Shown here piece after piece: positions 31,597 through 43,656 of a stretch of DNA of 64,000 bases. Every line of letters starts with the position of its first letter. The stretch's first letter is position 1. The position numbers and the translations under genes were made by a program. The DNA comes from Loripinus fragilis (Eukaryota; Mollusca; Bivalvia; Lucinida; Lucinidae). The notes under the pieces were generated by a model, which searched no databases, was not told the origin of the DNA, and saw nothing but the letters and a program-made list of their open reading frames with translations. The stretch is from contig OZ026524.1 of NCBI GenBank assembly GCA_964019695.1, positions 22,713,656-22,777,655 of the forward strand. Reading direction: 5' to 3'.

Positions 31597-32326
31597 TTGT
31601 CCACGCTGAATGATTACAATATATGTTTAGCCTTGAGTCGTGTGTATGTGTGTGCGTGTGTATGTGTGTCTGTCTGTAATGCACAAGAAAGGTGTCCCGC
31701 GTTTTTCATCTTTTCAGCAGTACTTTTCAACTTTACTGAGAATGAAAGGGGATTATATCTGTATCAGACTTAATTTTCGAATTAACGTAGACATTTTACG
31801 ATAATGGCACTGCCTTATCAGTCTCACAGAGAGTAAAGATCTCCTTGCAATTGAGCCTTACATTATTTTTTCGTTTAACTAGCAAAACTTCGTGACCAAA
31901 AAAGACTGAAGTCTGGACCCAAAAGAGTAAAAATGTTTTAAAGTCACACACAGAAGCGCCCGTAAATTCTAAATTTTCCCGGGGGGGGGGGGACCCAGAC
32001 CCCTCATGTCTTACCCCTTTCACGTCACTATACTCCACCGGGCCACTATCAACTTCCCGACGACGGCCCTGAGCTAAGGGACACTTCTGCAAGTCGATAA
32101 AAGTATTAAGGTAAAAACAGTCTATCAATTTGGGTGATAAAAGCAGGTATCGAAAAGTGTTATTCTCCGGAGACTAACTTCGGCTGCAATTGGATGGTCC
32201 GGTCAGAGCTTTACCGATAACCGCGCTGTTCTGGTTTTTAGATCTCAACAGCACGATGATTTGACAGAACTTAATGACGAACTGTCACAATACAACAACC
32301 ATTTGACACAACGAAAGCCTGAACTG
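31597..32326. other. Unassigned DNA with a GT-rich tract and a poly-G run
   Basis: A degenerate GT tract lies at 31638-31676 and a 12-base G run at 31981-31992. No gene could be supported. Confidence 0.4.
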
Positions 32327-33105
32327 TTCAACATCACCTGATGGTCTGTTAACATCAAAGAATGGTATATACATCATTATAATGGTCTGTTATCATCGCA
32401 TAATGGTCTGTCAACATCACATAATGGTCTGTCAACATCGCATAATGCTGTTTCAACATCACACAATGGACTTTTAACATCACATAATGGTCTTTTAACA
32501 TCACATAATGGTTTGTCAAAATCACATAATGGTCTTTCAACATCACATAATGGTATGTTTACATCATATAATGGTCTGTTAACATCATATAATGGTCTGT
32601 CAACATCACATAATTGACTGTTGACATCACATAATGGTGTTTCAACATCACATAATGGTTTATCAACATCATAGAATGGTTTCTTAACATCACATAATGG
32701 TGTGTCAACATCACATAATGGTCTGTCAACATCACATAATGGTCTGTCAACATCACATAATGGTCTGTCAACATCACATAATTGTATATTAACATCATAT
32801 AATGTTATGTCAACATCACATAATGGACTGTTAACATCACATAATTGACTGTTAACATCACATAATGGACTGTTAACATCACATAATGGTGTTTCCACAC
32901 CACATTATGGTTTGTCAACATCATATTATGGTATCTTAGCATCACATAATGGTGTGTCAACATCACATAATGGTTTGTCAACTTCACGCAATGTCTGTTA
33001 ACATCACATAATGGTCTAAGACTTTCAACATCACATTGTGGTCTGTTAACAGCACTTCATGATCTTACAACAACACAAAGTGGTCCGTTAACATCACATA
33101 ATGGT
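32327..33105. repeat. 21-bp minisatellite, ~37 units
   Basis: The consensus unit AACATCACATAATGGTCTGTC repeats with a strict 21-base period and point variants. Because 21 is a multiple of three, long open frames run through it on the minus strand. They are repeat artefacts with no start context or flanking coding sequence. A decayed edge extends to about 33117. Confidence 0.95.
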
Positions 33106-33206
33106 ATTATGGTCCGTTACTATTACATAATACCTGCCGACAGCACATTATGTAATGTCTTAATATAAGACGGTTATGGCGCTCCATAGGTCTGCGTTAC
33201 ATATTA

Positions 33207-33425
33207 TGGGCTTCGACGCAAGAAAAATGGCTTCGGAGCCCGCCCAGCTCCAAAAAGAAGGTAGATGTAATTTATTAAAATTATACATGTAGAAAATGTC
33301 CAGTTAAAATATTTTTCTGAAAGTGAATAACATAGGAGCTGATCAGACTGTGCGGATGCACAGGCTGATCAGCGTCTTTGTTGTCCGCAAACAACAAAAT
33401 CAGGTTTTCTCGCGTTGAGGCCAAT
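33207..33425. mobile_element. MITE family F, copy 2
   Basis: The left end TGGGCTTCGACGCAAGAAAA and right end CAGGTTTTCTCGCGTTGAGG, then CC, match the copy at 26631-26870. The internal word AGCTGATCAGACTGTGCGGA corresponds to that copy's central block. Confidence 0.75.
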
Positions 33426-34020
33426 ATCTTATAAGAAATGATAATCCATGTATCATGATTTAGAAGGACAGCGATAATTTACACGAACTCAGCTCAACTA
33501 AGCTAAAAAAAATCCCGAAAGTGCGAATAGGATTGTCGTATATTTGGTAATTATTTGTACCAGTTTTTCGTAGTAAATTTGTCAAAATAAGTTAAGTTAC
33601 ACCTGTAATTTTCCAGTTGACTCAATTCAAAAACTTTCACATTCGTTTTTAACTTTTCACCGAGGAATTTTCGCATATTATTTTCAACTACATGTAAGTA
33701 GCAGCAATGTTTCTTTTCAATATATATTTGCTAACTTTCACTCTTATTTTCCGTAGAGCTGCAAATGTTTGAGTAAATAATCTGTTTTATATTATCACAA
33801 GCAGTGAATTCAAAGCATATCAAATATGAGTAAAATTTGTATCTTTCTACTGTGAAAAAAATCCTATTTTTCACTAGTGTGACTGATACGATTTATATTT
33901 TCACTGTAGCAAAACAAGGCTTTCTTGGCAATTTTGGAACTGGAGGTTTTAAGAGAAGGATATTTGTCAGAAATAACGCTACATGAATGCATGTAATGAC
34001 GTCAACTGTGTGACAACATC
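33426..34020. other. Unassigned AT-rich DNA
   Basis: No gene or repeat could be supported. Confidence 0.4.
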
Positions 34021-34382
34021 AAATAAAATGAGACCACTATTTGACATGGCGTAGCGCCAGTTTGCACGTGATGACTTCCTTTACGCACACTCAAAAGACT
34101 TTCTTTAATGCTGATTTCGCGCGTTTCATTCGTAAAATATGATTCTAAGCCTTTTTCTAGGTGCAAACTATGTTTTTATAGTCAAATCGAACGAGAAAGA
34201 CCAAGGAAAAAGTTAGGTTGTGCTTTCTGTATTTTCGTTAAGTGTAAAATATAAAGCAATTTACTTTTTTTCGGGAAATGCCAAATATATTTCATCTCGT
34301 GCTACTCACTCGTGAAAAATACCGATTTTATTTCACCTCACTCGATGAAATGTATTTGGTATTCACAACAAAAAAAGTAAAT
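34021..34382 (+). repeat. Dispersed repeat, left member of an inverted pair
   Basis: It matches the reverse complement of 35942-36372. Shared words in order are AATAAAATGAGA, TTTGCACGTGA, CACACTCAAAAGACTTTCTT, TGATTCTAAG, CTAGGTGCAAA and an end built of ATTTCATC..GATGAAAT palindromic words. The pair flanks about 1.56 kb holding MITE B and a PLE tail. Confidence 0.8.
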
Positions 34383-34634
34383 ATCCTCTATTTGTATCCA
34401 CAGGTTATCATTCCTATGGTAAAATGACAAAAATATGGATACCCAAGGAACATTCGGTACATGCCGAAAGGCAATCAGTATTTTCACTAAATTGAAACAT
34501 TGTTTAAGTACACCTAAACTACTGTTGAAAAACTTGAGTTCCAGTAGGTTTTAACTGTTTTGCTTTTTTTTAATTAACGACTAAACTTTGGAAAATTTGC
34601 AAATGCCTTTGGAAAACAGACATGAAGCTCAACT

Positions 34635-34871
34635 GAGCCAGTACATGAGATTTCCAACAATGTGGTATGTGCGACTAGCAAAGCCTCAGATCAGCCTGCG
34701 CATACGCGCAGTCTGATCAGAGCCTTTGCTAGGCGTTTGAGTATTCTATGATTGTTCAGCTACTGACTGAACATCATTTGGAATTTCTAAGATTAAAAGC
34801 AGGCTGTAGGGGCTCGTCCGAGTCTACACTTGTGAAAATGTCAAATTGTTGGAAATCTCATGCAGCGGCTC
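34635..34871. mobile_element. MITE family B, copy 2 (237 bp)
   Basis: The left terminus GAGCCAGTACATGAGATTTC and the reverse complement of the right terminus GAGCCGCTGCATGAGATTTC match the copy at 6468-6704, also 237 bp. The central CAGATCAGCCTGCGCATACG block is conserved. Confidence 0.82.
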
Positions 34872-35312
34872 AATTTACTTATTTGACCAGTTTATTAAGT
34901 ACAGCATTTTTTGCTGAATGGACTTATCAAATCCTCTACCTTTTCCAATTCTAGTACGGTTTGGTGGTATAGCTCATTTTTATTCAATATATACTAGAAT
35001 ATTCTGTTAGGGAAGAGCGGAGATTCTGATAAGAGCTGCAGTCTGCGGCGTCTGATCTGCGTCTGCAATGTCTGCGCATTTCCCATAAAATGACGCCAGT
35101 TGTATTTGGGATAACGTTTTCAAGTAAGTTTTCCTATGATAAAGTATCAATACTTCAATATAAGTTTTGATAAACATAACTTTCCCGTTGGCAAACAGTT
35201 TCGGACCACTATCAGCCCTTCAGCGAAACGCCATTCCAATAACGTTCCACTGGCGGGTCGAAAGTGGCCCATTTTAACATGCTTACTCGGCTATAGCTAC
35301 ATTATAAAAACA
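34872..35312. other. Unassigned DNA
   Basis: No gene or repeat could be supported. Confidence 0.35.
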
Positions 35313-35729
35313 AGTGAGTATGATCAGGAAATACCACAATCCCATACTGCAGACCAACTCACGGCACCGTAAGGAAGAGCCACAGAACAATACAGAACAA
35401 TAACAATCGCAAGACACCAAGAAGACAAACAAAGTAAAGCAGCCGACTTTCTCTTTCCCATCAAGATAATTGCAAAACTAAAAAGTACACAAAGCAATAC
35501 ACGACAAAACATGGAACACAGTGGGAGCAACAATTACATTTGTAACAACGAATCAACAACAACTGAACCACCGCCTTAGAACGGACAGCAGCCCAAGCCA
35601 CTGGTGGATTGGGGCTTAAATGCATTTTGCTGGTACCAAATCTTCGCCCTAGATTCTGTTGTTAAAACACACAAAGTGTGAATCTCGCATGGATGTTTCC
35701 TAACTACATGTATTGTAATGTATCATTAC
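35313..35729 (-). mobile_element. 5'-truncated PLE, type-2 tail, minus strand
   Basis: The reverse complement matches 9281-9697 and 48015-48450 end to end: ATGATACATTACAATACATG, then CATTTAAGCCCC, GGTTCAGTTGTTGTTGATTC, and GATCATACTCAC at the 3' end. No coding sequence. Confidence 0.85.
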
Positions 35730-35941
35730 TTATCTCTCAACATTTACATGTATGTGCTGACGTTATTCTGAGACATATACCAAAATTCGTGCAACCACTT
35801 ACTAACTTATCCGGTTGACCAATCACTGTGCAATGTTTTGTTATTAAATTGAGACCTTATCTAAATGATTGTCAATCTTTTCTTTTCGTTGAAACAGCCC
35901 TTCAATTAATTGATATGCCAATAAATATATATATAGACGAT

Positions 35942-36372
35942 ATTTTACTTTTTTGAGGTGAAACCAAAATATATTTCATCGAGTGCGGTGAAAGAATCAG
36001 TATTTATTACGAGTGCGTAGAAAATGCTGATATTTTCACCGCACTCGATGAAATATATTTGGTATTTGCCAAAAAAGTAAATTTTATTTTTTTATGCTCA
36101 CCGGAAATACAGAAAGCACAACCTTACTTTACCTTGGTCTTTTCTCGTTCGATTTGACTTTTGCAGTGTGTTTAATGGGTATTACATTTGCACCTAGAAA
36201 ATGACTTAGAATCATATTTTAACGAATGAAACGTAAGAAATCAGCATTTAAAGAAAGTCTATTGAGTGTGCTTTAGGGCAGGCGTCACGTGCAAGCCTCT
36301 CATTTTATCTCTTGTCCCCAACTCATTTAATAAATTCAATAAACATGAGCACTCATGTAAGATTCTCTATTT
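35942..36372 (-). repeat. Dispersed repeat, right member of an inverted pair
   Basis: Inverted partner of 34021-34382. Its outer end (36300-36372) is dispersed repeat family A (CATTTTATCTCTTGTCCCCA through ACATGAGCACTCATGTAAGA). This ties family A to the longer element and supplies its other end, with ATATTTCATCGAGTGCGGTG palindromic words. Confidence 0.8.
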
Positions 36373-36387
36373 CTTCGTTAGCTTTCG

Positions 36388-36820
36388 CACGGCCATCAAT
36401 TCATCTCCTTCATCGCATAAAATCAATACTGTGTTGTGAAGAGGAGGGACCCGTTTCCTACGAATGTGATGGACCATAAATTCGGCAAAATCGTTATTTT
36501 CTCTAAACAATACAAACTTTTAGAAATCCGAAAATGCTATTCGATGGCCTTGGTGGTCACCTTTGACATACATGAAATAGTGTCCCTTGGCACATAAACT
36601 GATTTTAGAATATGTGTTGAAGTTGAAAAAACGTAATTTCATTTATTACAAAACTGTTTAAGCTGTCAAGCAGAATATCCTCTTAAAACCAATATCAGTG
36701 TCAAAAAGTTAAATGAGTGTCTCATCCAATAGCATTGCCGGATTTCTAAATTTTGCTCTCAAAAACAGAAAGTTTAATCCAACTGGTATATGCGATGAAG
36801 GAGATGGATTGGTGGCCGTG
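36388..36820. mobile_element. TIR element with 32-bp inverted ends
   Basis: 36388-36419 (CACGGCCATCAATTCATCTC then CTTCATCGCATA) and 36789-36820 are inverted with two mismatches. The 369-bp interior has no ORF. The target duplication was not resolved, so the true ends may extend further. Confidence 0.7.
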
Positions 36821-39800
36821 TTTCAGATATTCATTATAAATGGCAGCTGCCACGTCCAAAAATAAGTACATCACAACAATGTCGTCGCTGACATCATGTC
36901 GCAAATAAACATTGTACGATCAAAAATGTACTTGTTATCTATTTTACATTAAAAAATAATTTTATTCGGCGTTAAACTTCTACAACAATGTTTATAGCCT
37001 ACAAAACAAATACACACTCAGTATTATCTGCAGAATACCCCATATGACAAAACGCATGGCCACTGAGCTGATAACAGGTGTCAATCATTTTCAAAGTTTA
37101 ATAGATAAGCCAATCAAATTAGAGATAAGACTCCAGAGCTCCTGGAAATCTTCACAGCTTGAGTGTAAAACAGAAAGTGCCAGAATTAAGGCTTATTTTT
37201 CCTTATATACCCCACTTCTGCCTTTAAATTTGTATAAAGGGGCTCTTGCATGATATGGGAAATTAACATGGGAGTCTGCCCACGCTTGGATTTTGATAAT
37301 ATTATGTTAATTAATTGTCTGGGTAATACCTTTAAAATTTATGGTGCGTTTGAGTTTTTATGCAATTCCATTGCTAATTTATGACGTCATAAATGATATC
37401 ACTATAATACCTTAGGGTACCCAGTTATAATCATTTCTAAAGTAATTGACATATCATGTAACGGGCAGAGAATGTTTTATTAAATAGCTATATCATTGAT
37501 GAGTTCGCTGTTACTTAAATGACTTTGTATGTATTAGGATGTTGGGTGGGCATTCATTTTTATAGCATGGTACCCCAATTTTCGACTGTATATTTTGTAT
37601 TCAGTCAAATTTGGAATAAACATTTTTACAGGTTGCGGTCTTTGTCAAGATATCATTTCAACATATAAACTATCCATATATGTTAAGAATATGTAGACCA
37701 AATTTCATGAAATTCAAGGACCGGTAACATATTTTTTCAACTAGATGTAAACACATGGCCCTAATTCATCGAAATGTAAAAAATACAATAATTATGTTTC
37801 AGTGTAAAACATACTTGAATACTTGCTTATTTTGAATCATCATGCTAGTACGTTTATTGGTAGAAGTTGATATGTTCAGTGTTTTCCCCTATTATGGATT
37901 GGAAAAAGAAAAAAACAATATTCTTTGATATTAAGTGCCACGATTTCTTATTTAATGAAGTGCTTACACAATAATTTTAGCCAAAATGATACAATATGTT
38001 ACCACCTGTACTTAACACATCTAGTTTCTAACATTTAAACTACATCTAGTCAATGTTACACTTAATATGCAACATTATTAAGAATTTTAATTCATACAGA
38101 AGAGAAACCTTATGAAAAGCCAGTTCATGCAAGAGAAGAACCTTATATCTATGATTTTATAATTGTAAGACTCCTTAATAAACCTGCTTCACAAAAATAA
38201 CCCCCTGTCAAACCTATTGGTTAAAATTAACCATTTTGGTCTCAGATAACTCTTGGCTTCAAAGGTATTGCTAATTTAATGCTTAAATCTTCTCTGTTCA
38301 TTCTGTTTTGTGAAACTGATGCTGATTTCCATCACAAAGCAACATTTATACTTTAGCTGAATGTATATTCTAGGCATACAGTTTTGTTTCTGGACATCAC
38401 TTATTCATGAAGAACACTGTTTTATGATACCTTTGATAAGACTCTGTTACACGCTATCCTGGTCACGGCACCAAAATGTGGTTCCTCTACTTCAGTTGGG
38501 ATGTAAAAAAAATATTAAGTCTTCTTGTTTTCACATGTTTATTGTTAGGATATTATGTTTCTTAAACAATATCATGCAAGACTTGAGGAAGTGATTCACA
38601 TTGTCCTGGTCCAATAGTGCCATGACACAGGGACATGACCTTCGACATTTATGAACATTGAATCATTTAAAATTGTCTAAACATGTCTTTCTTTAAGAAA
38701 AGTGGAAGTAGATTTAAAAACAACCTCCTTATGGCGAGTTATTGATTCATTTTAACTAAATAGTTAATTTTGCTGAAACTGACCTATACCCATAAGAGGT
38801 AGGAAATGACAAAGCTACCGGTTTTGGATTTTCATGATATTTGGCTCAGATCAGCAGTATATATATGGCATGTTTTTGTGATAATATGATATCTTGACAA
38901 AGACTAGAACATATCCATCTTTTGAATCGAATGTCAAATGTTTTGTAATTTTTTTTTGAAAAAATATTGAAATTATACAATCACTTCTTCTGAAAAAGTA
39001 AACCATAATTTATCCAAATGGTTTCGTGGTATCAAAATAATGTCTATGGTATTTTGGATTCAATCTAGATGACAAATCATAGAAATAAACAAAACTATAG
39101 ATTTAGGACATAGAAATTGAGAGACAGGGACCACCTCAAAGGTGGAATACGTCAGGGTTGCTTCCTAAGCCTTATTCTTAATTATCTAATTCTATAAATA
39201 CATTTTCATAGTTCGTATACAATGAGTTATTAATATGCAAAGTTTGAAGAAAATCCATGCGTGGGCACAGATGAAAGTACCCCTTTGGCCAATGATAAAA
39301 ATATGGTTTGAAATACTTTCTGCTTAGGTCTGTATAAAGAGGACATACAAGTAAAAAGTGGTGCTCACTTTCTATTTTTTACATCTTACAACATAATTAC
39401 TCTTAGTCCGGAAATTTTCGCGATATAATCGCGAATAGCGTTACAAGCTAAAAAATCGTGATTAAAGCATGACATACCCAACAATGAAAAATTGTCATGA
39501 CAGTTTTACCTGTATTAATCCTTATAACGGTTTACACTGAAACGAATCAGAAAGTATTTATTAAACTCTTATTAAAAAAGTCTAGAACATAATACAAAAA
39601 AAATGCTGGTAGTTTTGGAAACTACATTATTCTGCGGACATTTTGAAATATTTTTCATAATATTTGGATGAAAACTTAAACTCCCCATTCGAGTTTTTCG
39701 TGACCACTGCTGAAATGATTAAACAAATAGTAAAAATGCCCCGTTTTTTCGTAGATTTTGATTAAAAACATAATAATATCCCTTTTTAAATAATATGAGA

Positions 39801-40171
39801 AAAAAATGCTGGTGGCAACGCGTAGTGAAGACTTTTAGGAATCCTTTAATATTTATTTTGTTGAAAAAATAAAAACTCCCCAATTAGAGATCTTTAACAA
39901 TGGTGTTGTATTTTCTCTTCTTTTTAAGAGTCTCGGCAGATGGCGGAAAATCATGAGTATAGTAAGTCAGTGACCATTTCTCTTGCCTTCGGGGTATCAT
40001 AATTTCTGTTATAATAAATTTCCTTTAATTTGGACTCGGACCCAGAATCAAGAAAAAGATTATTCAGTTTGAAAAATAAAATTTTGTCAATTATGATATA
40101 ACCAGTTATATTGTGTTGTATGTATATTAAGAGATGTTGATGCTTATATTTTTAAAAGCATAATATAATAA
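36821..40171. other. Unassigned AT-rich DNA, 3.3 kb
   Basis: No coding frame, RNA gene or multicopy repeat could be supported. The word GCCCACGC(T/A)TGGATTTT occurs at about 37279 and inverted at about 39247, roughly 2 kb apart. That could mark ends of an old element, but the match is too short to call. Confidence 0.4.
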
Positions 40172-40410
40172 TGGGCCTAAACACAAGAAAATCCTGGCAT
40201 TTTAAATGCGAACAATAAGGGCGCGGACCCGCCAGTACATTCGCGCAGTCTGATCAGTGCCTTTGTTATTTGCTTAATGGAAAGTGAAATATCTAAACTT
40301 GCGTCAAACAAAATTTTAATTTTCCATCTAGTCTCTGTTTCTGAGCAGGTTGGTTTGAACCTTGCATGACTCTTACCCTGAAGACAGGTTTTCTCGTGAC
40401 AAGGCCCCAT
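40172..40410. mobile_element. MITE family F, copy 3
   Basis: The left terminus TGGGCCTAAACACAAGAAAA and the right terminus, reverse complement TGGGGCCTTGTCACGAGAAA, match the other family F copies. The internal GCGCAGTCTGATCAGTGCCT block is conserved. Confidence 0.72.
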
Positions 40411-40446
40411 TATGTCCGTTGCTCAAGTTTACAATGTTTAATTAAA

Positions 40447-41968
40447 AGTCCTTAAAACGCCAGCAATTGAACTGCACCTGAAAATGTCTATTTAACATAA
40501 GCATAGAGGCTAACATTATGGACCCAGGTTCTTCATGAGCAGTCTAATCTGGGTCCACACTGTTTGTCTATAATGTTTCAAATATTTTAGTGGACGACAA
40601 AAAACATACATTTTGTGAATATGGGCTTTACGGGTTAATAAATGTGAGTTCAGTGTATGTACGGTTGGGAATAGACCTAAGATAAGGCCTAAGAATGGAT
40701 TTTTCTGTAATGTCCCATACTTAGGCCTAAATTTTTTGGTCACATTTTAATCAAATAGGAACACTCTAACATTTGACTCAAACTCTTATAAAAGACAAAT
40801 TTATCTCGTGTAAAAATATTGTAATAGTAAGCCACTTACCTCTGGGTTGATGATCACACAAAAATATGTCCAAAATATTGACAATCCACTTTTGTAGAAG
40901 CAAATAATGATTTGTTTACAAAATGTCTCTAAAACACTTATGCTCAACACAAGGACATCACAGTTTTATGAATGGCTGAGGTCCTCCATGAAAAAAGCAT
41001 TCAGTGACCATTGGCTGTTTTGGTCACATGTTAAATGATGTAAAAATCTGCTGAGTTGTCACTGGTTCCATGTTCGAAATTATATCTTTTGATTATACAT
41101 ACTGGGCAGGGAGCCATATTTTGACCTTTGAGAGACAAAATGGATGGACCTGAACATTTTTGAAAACATTTTTGATTATTCTGGTTTGTATATCTATATT
41201 TGTTCTTAAAAGGATATCCTTTGGAAGCAAAGATTGCACCAAAGAACTGAAACCAGAATGTTCATATTTCCTGGGCCATTAGTTCATTTTGCTGATGCAC
41301 TTAATTTTATTCATATGTACAGAATGTGGCCCTAGCTTATAGAATAGGTTGAACTGATGAAAATAAATAAATGCTTACAACTTGCAAAGAAAACAAACTG
41401 TAGTATAAACAAATCACTAATTTTGATTCTATTGAACACGAAAACCATAACCTTGTTTGACCATTATGAAACTTGAACAAGGATATGGTCCAAGAACCAG
41501 GTTAGGATTTTCATGAAATGCATGCACGTTTGCGTGCCTAGACTGGCATCAGTCCACTAAATATATATAATTACATTTATAATGATATTTAACTATGAAA
41601 AAAATCATCTTCTAAAAATTATATCCTCTCTGATAGTCAAATTTAGTGGACTGGAGAGTTAGCTTAAGCAGTAATCTAATGCAATAAGTTGGTTTGATGG
41701 TTTAACAGTAAACTCTGCTGGTGTCCAAGCTGAGAACTTCTACTCCCAAGTAAAGTTTATAATTGCTATCTTAGAGAGATTATCAGTTTTACTTAAACAA
41801 TTGACATTAAAGACTGGGACCAGTCTATTGCGTGCCCCAAAGAGCTTAATATTAACTCCTTACCAAATTATAAATAGAACTTGATTTCCCTTCTTTAGCA
41901 GATGGAATAGCCAAACGACGCGCAGATATGAATATGTAAGTTGCCGCCTTTACAGTAAGCGTAAAGTC
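40447..41968 (+). mobile_element. MITE family D, 5'-truncated copy with two insertions
   Basis: 40447-40667 matches the copy at 11877 from AGTCCTTAAAACGCCAGC through TAATAAATGTGAGTTC. Similarity stops near 40668, resumes at about 41490 (ATTTTCATGAAATGCATGCA), stops again at 41538, resumes at 41828, and runs to the right terminus ending AGCGTAAAGTC. The first gap holds ~820 bp of unassigned DNA; the second holds a small TIR element. Confidence 0.8.
41539..41827. mobile_element. Small TIR element inside MITE D, 9-bp target duplication
   Basis: TTGCGTGCC lies on both sides (41530-41538 and 41828-41836). The termini are TAGACTGGCATCAGTC and the reverse complement TAGACTGGTCCCAGTC. Length is 289 bp with no ORF. 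A 9-bp duplication is typical of Mutator-like and some other DNA transposons; assignment is open. The TAGACTG..CCAGTC ends resemble those of the structure at 42685-42953. Confidence 0.85.
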
Positions 41969-42016
41969 TATTAATATATGAGTTGAAAAACGTGAATGGA
42001 GTGACTTGTATTAATA

Positions 42017-42554
42017 GACTTTTCGCTTACTGTAAAGGCGTAAACTTTAATATTCATATCTGGGCGTGGTTCGGCTATTTCATTTGCTAAACAAGGGAAA
42101 TCAGGTTCTATTTATAATTTGGTGAAGAATAAATAAGTTGTTTGGGCCGCGCAAACGTGCGTGTAGTTCATGAAAATCCTAACCGTATACACACTAAACT
42201 CACATTTATTAACCCTTAAAGCGCATAATCACCAAATGTATGTTTTTTGTAGTCCACTAAACTATTTGAAGCCGCATAGATAAACAGTGTGGACCCAGAT
42301 CAGACTGTTCCTGTAGGAGCAGTCTGATCTGGGTCCACAATGTTTGCCTCCCTGCTTATGTTAAATAGACATTTTCAGATGCAGTAATGTTGCTGGCGTT
42401 TTAAGGACTAAATAATGCATGAGGTTGTGGCACAAGATGATACAGTTACTTTTGAATGAAGCCACGCCTCCTTTTTAGCTTTTACCTATGCCTAAGGTTG
42501 ACTAGTCCTAATTACGCATTAATGAGGCGCCGCCTTTACAGTAAGCGAAAAGTC
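42017..42554 (-). mobile_element. MITE family D, full copy, inverted (538 bp)
   Basis: Ends are GACTTTTCGCTTACTGTAAA and its inverse. The interior is in the opposite order to 11877-12426 and includes the GCAGTCTGATCTGGGTCCAC palindrome near 42320. It sits tail to tail, 48 bp from the interrupted copy ending at 41968. Confidence 0.88.
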
Positions 42555-42684
42555 AAGTAATACATTGAAGCAGCGAATATACATTGATTTTAGCGCGCTG
42601 CTTACCTGGTCATGTTTGTTTACTTTTTGCCATGCATGATGATAATGTGCGTATGCTTGCCAATACCACAAGTAACAAAATCCC

Positions 42685-42953
42685 TAGACTGTCTCCAGTC
42701 CTTAAAACAATTTTTCATCAATGTGTCATTTCATATACTTGTAGCCAGTCTAACTCTGATGGCTTTGTTTAAATGTCCTTAAAACAGAGCCATCAGAGTT
42801 AGACTGGCTACAAGTATATGATATGGCACATTGGAGAAAAATTGTTTTAAGGACTGGAGCCAGATTTAAACAGAGCCACCAGAGTGAAACTGGTTACAAG
42901 TATATGATATGGCACATTGGTGAAAAATTGTTTTAAGGAATGGAGCCAGTCTG
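42685..42953. repeat. ~88-bp units arranged as an inverted structure
   Basis: The unit contains AGAGCCATCAGAGT, CTGGYTACAAGTATATGATA, GGCACATTGG and AATTGTTTTAAGGACTGGAG. The first unit (42685-42778) is inverted relative to the next two. The outer ends TAGACTGTCTCCAGTCCTTA and its near-inverse make a TIR. Another array of the same unit is at 48451-48697. Confidence 0.85.
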
Positions 42954-43130
42954 GTAGAATTTCATTTTATTGCAACAATTTAGATCTTCTACCACCTAAA
43001 CCTAAATTCACTTTTAGACACTTGAAGAAAGGGATCCAGGAATTCCATAGGACGTTTGTTTTGGCCCCCGCAGATAAGGCTGCTAACAATGTTGTGGTCG
43101 TTTGAAAAAGATACTACAGCAGCGGTCAGT
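42954..43130 (+). pseudogene. PLE reverse transcriptase, N-terminal fragment
   Basis: The frame encodes PPKPKFTFRHLKKGIQEFHR and then FVLAPADKAANNVVVV, followed by a stop. The DKA within PADKAANNVVV sits where Penelope-like RTs carry their DKG motif. It is the only copy of this N-terminal block in the window. It lies upstream of the (ATC)n array and RT copy A and may be the 5' part of that copy. Confidence 0.7.
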
Positions 43131-43373
43131 TAAGCGTACAAACTTTGTTGAACCTGGTTACAACTATTTGACTTGTCACAACAACTTTCCTTTCAACAGT
43201 CAATCAATTAAAGTTTATTTTAGCCATTATTCAAACGCAGTCCTGTCAAAGCTACCTGGATGAATGACAGCTCCTTGAAATATCTTTTGTCCAGCCTCAA
43301 ATGACCAGTCACTCTTGTTACCATAGCTATCCAGTTATAAGTTTCAATGAAATGTAATAGATTTTATCAAGTG

Positions 43374-43398
43374 TATGGCTCATGAAAAAATGCTGAAT

Positions 43399-43446
<48 letters not shown>

Positions 43447-43552
43447 GTCTGTATGGCTAATGAAAAAATGCTCATCATCAAATGTATGGCTCATGAAAAA
43501 ATGCTCATCGTCATCATCATCATCTTCATTAGTATGGCTCATGAAAAAATGC

Positions 43553-43593
<41 letters not shown>

Positions 43594-43619
43594 TGTATGG
43601 CTCATGAAAAAATGCTCAT

Positions 43620-43656
<37 letters not shown>

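Noticed and set aside
32377..32898. Minus-strand 173-codon frame of DVDRPLC-type repeats
   Set aside because: A 21-bp minisatellite gives open frames in several registers. No evidence of selection on one frame.
32327..33105. CRISPR-like array
   Set aside because: There are no distinct spacers; the whole unit repeats. The genome is evidently eukaryotic.
37272..39268. Transposon ends around 2 kb
   Set aside because: The inverted match is about 20 bases with mismatches and lies in otherwise featureless DNA. No target duplication.
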